From NCBI GenBank assembly GCA_026416755.1, contig JAOAEP010000151.1:1-11613 (forward strand): a DNA stretch of 11,613 nt. Reading direction: 5' to 3'. The notes under the pieces are model-generated. The model was not told where the DNA came from. It saw only the letters and a program-made list of their open reading frames with translations, and did no database searches. The DNA is from a bacterium (GTDB lineage Bacteria; Ratteibacteria; UBA8468; B48-G9; JAFGKM01). Shown here in pieces: positions 6,054 through 11,613 of this stretch (positions within the stretch are counted from its first letter, which is position 1; every line of letters starts with the position of its first letter). Made by a program: the position numbers and the translations under genes.

Positions 6054-6545
6054 TTATAGGTGTTTTTTTAATTTTTCAAGTTTTTCCTTATAGAAGTTTT
6101 TTTCTTCCTCCGAGGCATAATCTATTATCAATATACCATTTAGATGGTCAATTTCATGCTGGAAACATCTTGCCAATAAATTTTCTCCTTCAACTAAAAT
6201 TTCTTTCCCTTTTTCATTTAATCCCTTTAGAAGAATCTTTTTTGCTCTACTTATTGAAAAATAAATTTCTGGAAAACTTAAACAACCTTCAAGGTCTATT
6301 TCTCTTCCTTCTATTTCTATCACCTCTGGATTTATTATTGTTAAATAATTTTCTTTTTCTTTGTCGTAAGCAATAAAGATCCTTTTTGAAACACCTATCT
6401 GTGGTGCAGAAATACCAAGTCCTTTCACATAAATTAAAGTTTGTTTCATAGATTTTATAAGTTTATCAATTTTTTCATCAATTTCCTTAACTTCCTCTGC
6501 TTTCTTTCTTAAAATTGATTCACCATACTTTCTTATTCTTCTCAT
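6054..6545 (-). CDS. def: peptide deformylase
   Basis: Removes the formyl group from N-terminal formyl-methionine of nascent proteins, using a bound metal ion (commonly Fe2+). The 163-residue product carries all three family motifs: GLGISAPQIG (the GxGxAAPQ motif with Ala to Ser), EGCLSFP with the ligand Cys, and QHEIDHLNG with the two ligand His and the catalytic Glu. The N-terminus MRRIRKYGESILRKKAEEV matches the family, so ATG 6545 is chosen over the TTG codons at 6554 and 6551. It lies two bases after the thiC stop, with AAGGTGGG about ten bases upstream. Last gene of the ilvD-thiC-def operon, although def is more often found beside fmt. It ends nine bases from the convergent tRNA-Pro, with no obvious terminator on its strand. 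Confidence 0.95.
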   Translation of the reverse strand: MRRIRKYGESILRKKAEEVKEIDEKIDKLIKSMKQTLIYVKGLGISAPQIGVSKRIFIAYDKEKENYLTIINPEVIEIEGREIDLEGCLSFPEIYFSISRAKKILLKGLNEKGKEILVEGENLLARCFQHEIDHLNGILIIDYASEEEKNFYKEKLEKLKKHL

Positions 6546-6547
6546 TT

Positions 6548-7846
6548 TCAACAACCCACCTTCACCCCAATATATTTTTCAACAATTTTTATGGCACAGT
6601 ATTTTCCACACATAGTACATACATCTCTTTCTCTAAGGGGAAATTTATTTCTTAATTTTTCAAATTTTTCTTTATCAATAGATATTTTTTTCTCTTCTTT
6701 CCAATTTCTTTTAGTTCTTGCTATATCCATCAAAAAATCAATATCAATTGCTTTCTTTATACCTTTACCAATATCTCCTACATGAGCTGCAATTTTTGAT
6801 GCTATAACTCCTTCTTTCACCTCTTCCACTCCTGGAAGAGATAAATGTTCACTTGGAGTAACATAACATAAAAAATCTGCACCCTTCCATGCAGCAATGG
6901 CACCTCCAATTGCACCAGTAATATGGTCATATCCAGGAGCAATGTCTGTTACTATTGGACCTAAGACATAGAAAGGAGCCCCATTACATATCTTTTTTTC
7001 TAATTGGATATTTGTTTCAATTTCATTAATTGGAATATGTCCTGGTCCTTCTACTATAATTTGTATATTTCTTTCCTGTGCATATTTTGTCAATTCTCCA
7101 AGTGTAAGTAATTCTTCTATTTGTGAACTATCTGTGGAATCAATTAATCCACCTGGTCTTAAACCATCTCCTAAACTTAAAACTAAATCATATCTTCTTG
7201 CAATTTCAATTAATCTATCAAAATTTTTATAAAGTGGATTCTCTTTTTCATTCATTATCATCCACATTATTAAAAATGCTCCACCTCTACTTACAACAAG
7301 TGATTTTCTTGGATTCTTTTTCAATCTTTCAATTGCTTTTAAATTTAAACCACAATGAACTGTAATAAAACTTACTCCATCTATAGCATGTCTTTCTATT
7401 GTTTCAAATATTTTATCTTCGGGCATCTTTATAATTGCACCGTTTTTTTCAATGGATTCAATAACCGCTTGATAAATAGGAACAGTACCAACAGGAACAT
7501 TACTTTTTTCTATAATTTTTTTCCTTATTTTATCTATATCTCCACCTATACTTAAATCCATTATTGTATCTGTTCCATATTTTTCTGCAATTTCTAGTTT
7601 TTTTATTTCAAGTTCTAAATCACATACATCAGGAGAAGTACCAATATTGGCGTTAATTTTTGTTCTCAATCCTTCACCAATTCCCAAAACTTTATCTTTA
7701 TGTTTTAAAATAACTACTTTCCCTTCCGCAACTTTTTCTCCTAATCTCTCAACTTCAACATTTTCTTGTTCGGCAATTTTTTTAACTGCTTCACTAATAA
7801 TTCCTTTTTTTGCAAGTTCCTTTTCTAGGGAAAACATATTTTTCAT
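6548..7846 (-). CDS. thiC: phosphomethylpyrimidine synthase ThiC (short form)
   Basis: ThiC is a non-canonical radical SAM enzyme that rearranges aminoimidazole ribotide into HMP phosphate, the pyrimidine half of thiamine. The 432-residue product is the short form, lacking the N-terminal extension of the E. coli enzyme (about 630 residues). Recognisable are INANIGTSPDV, MDLSIGGD, GTVPIYQA, VSRGGAF, SLGDGLRPGG, EGPGHIP (His270) and TPSEHLSLP (His334), the latter two being the zinc-binding histidines. The C-terminal cluster motif is Cys410-x2-Cys413-x3-Cys417 (CTMCGKYC), one residue shorter than the Cx2Cx4C of long ThiC. ATG 7846 overlaps the ilvD stop by four bases, with GGAGGG at 7855-7860. 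The close paralogue BzaF (5-hydroxybenzimidazole synthase, for the lower ligand of B12) is a real alternative that context does not settle. Confidence 0.9.
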   Translation of the reverse strand: MKNMFSLEKELAKKGIISEAVKKIAEQENVEVERLGEKVAEGKVVILKHKDKVLGIGEGLRTKINANIGTSPDVCDLELEIKKLEIAEKYGTDTIMDLSIGGDIDKIRKKIIEKSNVPVGTVPIYQAVIESIEKNGAIIKMPEDKIFETIERHAIDGVSFITVHCGLNLKAIERLKKNPRKSLVVSRGGAFLIMWMIMNEKENPLYKNFDRLIEIARRYDLVLSLGDGLRPGGLIDSTDSSQIEELLTLGELTKYAQERNIQIIVEGPGHIPINEIETNIQLEKKICNGAPFYVLGPIVTDIAPGYDHITGAIGGAIAAWKGADFLCYVTPSEHLSLPGVEEVKEGVIASKIAAHVGDIGKGIKKAIDIDFLMDIARTKRNWKEEKKISIDKEKFEKLRNKFPLRERDVCTMCGKYCAIKIVEKYIGVKVGC

Positions 7847-9498
7847 TCCAAAATCCCTCCTGTATTAGCAGAATGAACAAGTTTTGAATATTTTGCAAGA
7901 ACACCTTTCAATTCCTTTTTTATAACTTTAATTTCTTTTCTTCTTTTTTCCATTTCTTTTTTTTCAACTTTTAGATCAATCTTTCTATTTGGTATATCTA
8001 TTTCAATTATATCTCCATCTTTTATATAAGCAATTGGCCCACCTTCTGCTGCCTCTGGACTCACATGTCCAATACATGGTCCACGTGTTCCTCCTGAAAA
8101 TCTCCCATCAGTAACTAATGCTACTTTTTCCTCCATCCCTTTCCCAATAATTGCAGAGGTTATCGCAAGCATTTCTCTCATACCAGGTCCTCCTTTCGGT
8201 CCTTCATATCTTATAACTACTACTCCTTCTTTTATTTTACCTTCAATAACCGCATTCATAGCATCCTCTTCAGAATTAAAAACAATCGCCTTCCCAATGA
8301 ATTTTTTCATATTTTCTTTAACTGCTGATTGTTTAACTACTGCTCCGTCAGGAGCCAATGAACCTTTTAAAATTGCTATACCCCCTTCTTTCATATATGG
8401 ATTTTCAATATCTTTTATGACATTCCTGTCGTAAATCTGTGCTTTTTCAATAATTTCACCTATCTTTTCTCCTTTTACAGTTAAACAATTTCTTTCAATT
8501 AATCCTTTTTTACTTAATTCTTTCATAACCGCTGAAATACCCCCTGCTTTATCAAGATCTTGAATATGTTGGTTAGATGCGGGTGAGAGTTTACAAATGT
8601 TTGGTGTTATTCTACTTAATTGATCAAAAATTTCAAGATCTAATTTTATATCTGCCTCTCGTGCAATCGCTGGTAAATGTAATATAGTATTTGTTGAAGC
8701 ACCTATAGCCATATCAACTACTATAGCATTTTTGAAACTATCAAAATTAACTATATCCTTAGGTTTTAAACCTTTTTTAACTAATTCCACTACTTTCATT
8801 CCTGTATATTTTGCTAATCTTATCCTTCTTGCGTCCACAGCAGGAATTGTACCATTGCCTGGTAAAGAAAGTCCAAGTGCTTCTGAAAGACAGTTCATTG
8901 AATTTGCAGTAAACATTCCTGCACAACTTCCTGCTCCTGGACAAGCCCTTTCTTCAATAAGTTTTAATTGTTCCTCTGTAATTTCATTGTTTAAAAATTT
9001 ACCTATACCTTCAAAAACACTTATCAAATCTAGTTCTTTACCTTCTGGTAAATAACCACATAGCATAGGTCCACCACTTATAAAAATTCCAGGAATATTC
9101 AATCTTAAAAGAGCCATCAGCATTCCTGGAACAATTTTATCACAACTAGCAATCATAACTATTCCATCAAATTGATGTGCTTGGGCTACTATTTCTACAC
9201 TATCTGCAATTATATCCCTTGAAACTAAACTATATTTCATACCTTCATGCCCCATTGCTATTCCATCACATACTCCTATAACTCCAAATTCAATTGGTGT
9301 TCCTCCTGCTATTCTAATTCCTGCTTTAACTGCTTCTGTAATTTTATCAAGATGAATATGTCCTGGAATTATCTCATTTTTAGAATTGGCAACCCCAATT
9401 ATAGGTTTTTCTATTTCTTCGTCAGTAAGACCTGTTGCTTTCAATAAACTTCTATGTGGAGCTCTTATATAACCCTTTTTAATATTATCACTTTTCAT
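7843..9498 (-). CDS. ilvD: dihydroxy-acid dehydratase
   Basis: Converts 2,3-dihydroxy-isovalerate and its homologue to the 2-keto acids that precede valine, leucine and isoleucine, using an iron-sulfur cluster and Mg2+. The 551-residue length is normal. Motifs in order: VANSKNEIIPGHIHL, GVCDGIAMGHEGMKYSL (Cys77, Asp78), IASCDKIVPGMLMA (Cys119, Asp120 and the Lys121 that is carbamylated in the family), CPGAGSCAGMFTANSMNCLSEAL (Cys192) and AIGASTNTILHLPA. The region near residue 45 reads PGH, as in E. coli IlvD, and not the PCN of the plant/mycobacterial [2Fe-2S] group, so the cluster type is left open. ATG 9498 has a strong GGAGGAG at 9504-9510. First gene of an operon with thiC and def, behind its own promoter; no other ilv or leu genes are in the window. 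Confidence 0.96.
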   Translation of the reverse strand: MKSDNIKKGYIRAPHRSLLKATGLTDEEIEKPIIGVANSKNEIIPGHIHLDKITEAVKAGIRIAGGTPIEFGVIGVCDGIAMGHEGMKYSLVSRDIIADSVEIVAQAHQFDGIVMIASCDKIVPGMLMALLRLNIPGIFISGGPMLCGYLPEGKELDLISVFEGIGKFLNNEITEEQLKLIEERACPGAGSCAGMFTANSMNCLSEALGLSLPGNGTIPAVDARRIRLAKYTGMKVVELVKKGLKPKDIVNFDSFKNAIVVDMAIGASTNTILHLPAIAREADIKLDLEIFDQLSRITPNICKLSPASNQHIQDLDKAGGISAVMKELSKKGLIERNCLTVKGEKIGEIIEKAQIYDRNVIKDIENPYMKEGGIAILKGSLAPDGAVVKQSAVKENMKKFIGKAIVFNSEEDAMNAVIEGKIKEGVVVIRYEGPKGGPGMREMLAITSAIIGKGMEEKVALVTDGRFSGGTRGPCIGHVSPEAAEGGPIAYIKDGDIIEIDIPNRKIDLKVEKKEMEKRRKEIKVIKKELKGVLAKYSKLVHSANTGGILE

Positions 9499-9503
9499 TT
9501 TTT

Positions 9504-9510
9504 CTCCTCC
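9504..9510 (-). promoter_or_regulatory. ribosome binding site of ilvD
   Basis: On the minus strand GGAGGAG precedes ATG 9498 by five bases. It is the strongest Shine-Dalgarno in the window and fits ilvD being the first gene of its operon. Confidence 0.7.
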
Positions 9511-9560
9511 TTATTAATAAGTCCAAAACAACTTTATTGAGTTAAAATAGACCTTCAGAA

Positions 9561-9589
9561 ATATTACAGTAAAAAGTATATGATGTCAA
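9561..9589 (-). promoter_or_regulatory. sigma-70-type promoter of ilvD-thiC-def
   Basis: On the minus strand a perfect -35 TTGACA (9589-9584) is followed after 17 bp by TAATAT (9566-9561), which matches the -10 consensus at four of six positions. Transcription would start near 9554, leaving a leader of about 55 bases before ilvD. That leader is too short for a TPP riboswitch or an attenuator with a leader peptide, and I see no operator palindrome. Confidence 0.7.
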
Positions 9590-9604
9590 ATTGGGAAACT
9601 AACT

Positions 9605-10825
9605 TTAAAATTTCGCAATTACGTGTGGAAGATGAATCATTGATTTTTCAAATTTATTTATTATTTCTCCTTCGTTTACTCCCCAAAAATATATATTTCC
9701 ATCATTTAATAAAACAAGACAGTAACTCCCTGCAGCGGAAATGAGTATTCCATTTTTTAATAATGTTTTTCCATTATATACTCTTATTGGAAAATAGATT
9801 TTTTTAAGAATTAAGTTTCCTAGTTGCCCAAAAACATTCCCACCCCAAACAAAAATCTCCCCTTTTCTATTTAAAGCAATTGTATGATTTCTTCCCGCTG
9901 AAACATCAACAACATTTTTTAAAAATCCATCTCCATTTTCTCCTAATACTTGGATTGGTCTGTTTCTATTTATATATGTTCCATCTCCGAGTTGGCCTTT
10001 CCAATTTTTCCCCCATGCATATAAATTACCATCTTTATCAATTGCCAACGAATGAAAAGCTCCACATTCTATTTTTACTATATTCTCTAAATATCCTCTT
10101 CCAGACAAATTTCTAACTTTAACTGGATAAAATTTATTTTCAAAACTTCCGTCACCAAGTTGTCCAAATTCATTGTTACCCCAAGACCAAACAGTTCCAT
10201 CTTTTGATAAAGCCAGAATATGAAATGCACCTGCTTTTATATCAATGATATCTTTTAAATACCCTTTCCCTAAATGATTTCTAACAGGAATAGGATAGTT
10301 TCTATTTTTAAAAGAACCATCCCCAAGTTGCCCACACTTGTTGTCTCCCCAAGTCCAAACAGTCCCATCTTTTTTTAAGACAACAGAAAAATCCCATCCG
10401 GCTGCAACTTTTATTACACCATTAAATATATTTCCATTTTTTTCTCTTACAATAACAGGAAAAGGAGAATCATTATATGTTAAATTACCAAGTTGGCCTG
10501 AGAAATTACCTCCCCACGTTAAAACAACTCCGTTTTTTCTTAAAGCAATTGAATGTATATCTCCTGCTCCTATATCAATAATATCCAATAAGTGAATTTT
10601 ATTATTTAATTTAATCTGGGTAGGTTTTAATGAATTTTCATCATTCCTAAATCCTATCTGACCTGCCTTATTCCATCCAAAACCAAAAACATCCCCGTTT
10701 TTTGTAAGAATTAACGTGTGTGATTTACCACTTACAATTTTAACAACATCATTTGCTCCAGAGAATAATAAATCAGAAAAAATTATTGATATAAGTATTA
10801 AGAAAAAAATTCTTTTCTTTTCCAT
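9605..10825 (-). CDS. secreted RCC1-repeat beta-propeller protein
   Basis: A 406-residue exported protein. Residues 1-23 form a signal peptide (MEKKR, a hydrophobic core, then FSGA) without a lipobox Cys. The rest is seven RCC1/BNR-like repeats, each ending in a turn like KDGTVWTWG followed by NxxGQLGDG. The FG/WG pairs fall at residues 49, 104, 159, 215, 271, 327 and 381, a period of 54-56, so a closed seven-bladed propeller is expected. The last repeat stops after its WG turn, and the C-terminal strand (HLPHVIAKF) probably completes a blade. RCC1 proteins are protein-interaction scaffolds; the bacterial secreted forms have no common known function, and nothing here suggests an enzyme. The gene stands alone, has no clear Shine-Dalgarno, and is divergent from the unknown membrane protein gene. 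Confidence 0.88.
   Translation of the reverse strand: MEKKRIFFLILISIIFSDLLFSGANDVVKIVSGKSHTLILTKNGDVFGFGWNKAGQIGFRNDENSLKPTQIKLNNKIHLLDIIDIGAGDIHSIALRKNGVVLTWGGNFSGQLGNLTYNDSPFPVIVREKNGNIFNGVIKVAAGWDFSVVLKKDGTVWTWGDNKCGQLGDGSFKNRNYPIPVRNHLGKGYLKDIIDIKAGAFHILALSKDGTVWSWGNNEFGQLGDGSFENKFYPVKVRNLSGRGYLENIVKIECGAFHSLAIDKDGNLYAWGKNWKGQLGDGTYINRNRPIQVLGENGDGFLKNVVDVSAGRNHTIALNRKGEIFVWGGNVFGQLGNLILKKIYFPIRVYNGKTLLKNGILISAAGSYCLVLLNDGNIYFWGVNEGEIINKFEKSMIHLPHVIAKF
9914..10417 (-). repeat. three 168-bp internal repeats in the RCC1 gene
   Basis: Repeats 3, 4 and 5 of the propeller (about residues 137-304) are exactly 168 bp apart at the DNA level. The segment around GGxCAACTTGG recurs at 9981, 10149 and 10317. 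These three share GQLGDGS/T and RNxPIxVR-type ends far more closely than the outer repeats, which points to amplification of the middle of the gene. Confidence 0.7.
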
Positions 10826-10861
10826 TTTTTATTTTAGACATTTTTCTTTTATTAAAAGTTT

Positions 10862-10890
10862 AGCATAAAAATTCTGAAATGAAAATACAA
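10862..10890 (-). promoter_or_regulatory. possible promoter of the RCC1-like gene
   Basis: On the minus strand TTGTAT (10890-10885), a 17-bp spacer and TATGCT (10867-10862) sit about 37 bases before the start codon. Each half matches its consensus only partly, so this is tentative. Confidence 0.3.
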
Positions 10891-10954
10891 ACTTTATTAA
10901 TTTAAAAAAAGTGATTTTTATTTAGATTATTTAAAATTGCTAAAGTAGAATTTT

Positions 10955-10960
10955 TATAAT
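10955..10960 (+). promoter_or_regulatory. -10 box of the downstream membrane-protein gene
   Basis: A perfect TATAAT lies 30 bases before ATG 10991. The -35 region has only weak TTTAAA-like sequence at unsuitable spacing, so recognition may rest on the -10 box. Confidence 0.45.
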
Positions 10961-10990
10961 AAAATAATTTTTCAAAAGGTAATTAAGGCA

Positions 10991-11446
10991 ATGAAAAAAG
11001 AAAATTTGATGACAATAAAAAAGTGGGCAATTATACTACTTGTTTTTCCTATTTTAATGGTTTTAATTGGGAAAATTTTGATACTAAATGGTTTTTCTCA
11101 AATTGTTTCTAACTATGAAAATGAAAATACTAAATTAATAATGAAATTTCTTTATCTTTTAGGACTTGGTATTTTTTTCATATGTGGAGGATTTTCTGAT
11201 AAGATTTCAAAAAAATTATTTTCTTCTAAAAGAGATTTATCAGAACAAAAAAAGGCATATTTTTATTACATAATTTATATGTTCTCTTTTATAAATATAA
11301 TATCAATTTGTGGTTTTATGGGATTTTTAATATGTGGAAATTTTGTTTGGCTTGCTACATTTTCCCTTATCAATTTTCTATCATTACTTTCCTATTTTCC
11401 AACGGAAAAAAGATTTGTTAAAAAGATTGAGAAATTTAATTTTTAA
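10991..11446 (+). CDS. hypothetical membrane protein with four helices
   Basis: I do not recognise this 151-residue protein. It has four strongly hydrophobic stretches at about residues 12-33, 48-67, 89-113 and 116-134. A charged cytoplasmic-looking loop (SDKISKKLFSSKRDLSEQKK) lies between the second and third, and the C-terminus is basic. Arg and Lys near the N-terminus and in the middle loop suggest that both ends and the loop face the cytoplasm. There is no signal peptide cleavage site, no catalytic-looking motif and no repeat. ATG 10991 is preceded by AAAAGG about ten bases upstream and a TATAAT box. It stands alone, and its stop lies 13 bases from the 3' end of the convergent tRNA-Gly. 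Confidence 0.7.
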   Translation: MKKENLMTIKKWAIILLVFPILMVLIGKILILNGFSQIVSNYENENTKLIMKFLYLLGLGIFFICGGFSDKISKKLFSSKRDLSEQKKAYFYYIIYMFSFINIISICGFMGFLICGNFVWLATFSLINFLSLLSYFPTEKRFVKKIEKFNF

Positions 11447-11459
11447 AATTATTTTATAA

Positions 11460-11531
11460 AGCGGGATACGGGATTCGAACCCGCGACCACGAGCTTGGGA
11501 AGCTCGCACTCTACCACTGAGTTAATCCCGC
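11460..11531 (-). tRNA. tRNA-Gly, anticodon CCC
   Basis: Full cloverleaf of 72 bases read on the minus strand. The acceptor GCGGGAT pairs with ATCCCGC and the D stem ACTC with GAGT. The anticodon stem is CGAGC/GCTCG with loop TTCCCAA, giving CCC for codon GGG. The T stem is GCGGG/CCCGT with one G-T pair and loop TTCGAAT. G1-C72, C2-G71, C35, C36 and discriminator U73 are the bacterial glycine identity set. No CCA is encoded. Seven bases on each side (TTATAAA and its complement) extend the acceptor stem beyond the mature tRNA. Confidence 0.93.
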
Positions 11532-11540
11532 TTTATAATT

Positions 11541-11569
11541 AAAATACTACCTATCTTTAAAAAAGTCAA
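11541..11569 (-). promoter_or_regulatory. promoter of tRNA-Gly
   Basis: On the minus strand TTGACT (11569-11564) is followed after 17 bp by TATTTT (11546-11541). The -10 ends only nine bases before the mature tRNA 5' end, so the primary transcript would begin within about two to four bases of it. Confidence 0.6.
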
Positions 11570-11613
11570 TATTAAATTTGATTTTTTAAAAAATTTTTAT
11601 AAAATATTTTTGA
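11570..11613. other. AT-rich window end without a visible gene
   Basis: The last 44 bases, upstream of the tRNA-Gly promoter, are almost pure A and T. I see no coding frame, RNA or regulatory site in them. Confidence 0.5.

Larger units (their letters stand above)
10826..10990. other. divergent intergenic region
   Basis: 165 bases of very AT-rich DNA between the two outward-reading genes. It holds a candidate promoter for each direction, with no ORF of note, no clear palindrome and no RNA structure that I can see. Confidence 0.6.

Noticed and set aside
6036..6069. Possible intrinsic terminator after tRNA-Pro (ACACC and GGTGT with seven Ts)
   Set aside because: Only five pairs with a loop of about 18 bases, and it competes with the tRNA acceptor stem; too weak to annotate.
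5906..6376. Plus-strand open frame of 156 codons
   Set aside because: It runs through both tRNAs and antisense to def, where all three deformylase motifs are intact; its product has no recognisable features.
8732..9055. Plus-strand open frame of 107 codons within ilvD
   Set aside because: It lies opposite conserved IlvD motifs (CPGAGSCAGMFTANS) and is a shadow of that gene.
9499..9604. TPP riboswitch, T-box or leucine/valine attenuator before ilvD
   Set aside because: The leader from the predicted start is only about 55 bases, lacks CTGAGA or T-box elements, and has no leader peptide rich in Leu, Val or Ile.

Overview
This is an AT-rich bacterial window (roughly 70% A+T by eye) with very tight gene packing, sigma-70-like promoters, AGA/ATA/AAA-rich codon use and bacterial-type tRNAs without an encoded CCA. 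It carries a bacterial-type aspartyl-tRNA synthetase, PhoH-YbeY-DgkA genes, RecO, two-subunit oxygen-sensitive class I fumarase, IlvD and a short-form ThiC. Together these suggest an anaerobic, free-living or at least biosynthetically competent bacterium, with a lipoprotein and a cell envelope that uses polyprenyl phosphate carriers. I cannot assign a phylum. A deep-branching uncultured lineage is plausible but is an inference.

Left part (1-6044, all on +): the 3' end of aspS, then a chain of overlapping or nearly touching genes. These are a LysM lipoprotein with an alanine-rich hendecad coiled coil, a PhoH-type ATPase, the rRNA-processing enzyme YbeY, a DgkA-PAP2 lipid kinase/phosphatase fusion, a DUF502 membrane protein, RecO, and fumarase alpha and beta. 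The run ends with tRNA-Arg(GCG) and tRNA-Pro(CGG) in tandem, four bases apart. No gene gap between aspS and the tRNAs exceeds about 35 bases. PhoH, YbeY and DgkA are a common bacterial neighbourhood tied to ribosome maturation and lipid-carrier recycling. Fumarase and RecO look like passengers of the same transcript.

Middle part (6054-9589, on -): an ilvD-thiC-def operon read leftwards from a good promoter (TTGACA, 17 bp, TAATAT) just upstream of ilvD. It joins branched-chain amino acid synthesis, thiamine pyrimidine synthesis and N-terminal protein processing. thiC overlaps ilvD by four bases and has no visible riboswitch of its own. def runs into the 3' end of tRNA-Pro with only nine bases between.

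Right part (9605-11613): a secreted seven-repeat RCC1-like beta-propeller on -, a divergent promoter region, an unrecognised four-helix membrane protein on +, and tRNA-Gly(CCC) on - with its own promoter.

I found no CRISPR array, mobile element, prophage or defence system. Most of the window is ordinary housekeeping DNA. The points most worth a second look are the DgkA-PAP2 fusion, the YbeY with Asp in place of the third metal-binding His, the G34 arginine tRNA, the near-leaderless tRNA promoters, and the two repeat-built surface or secreted proteins.
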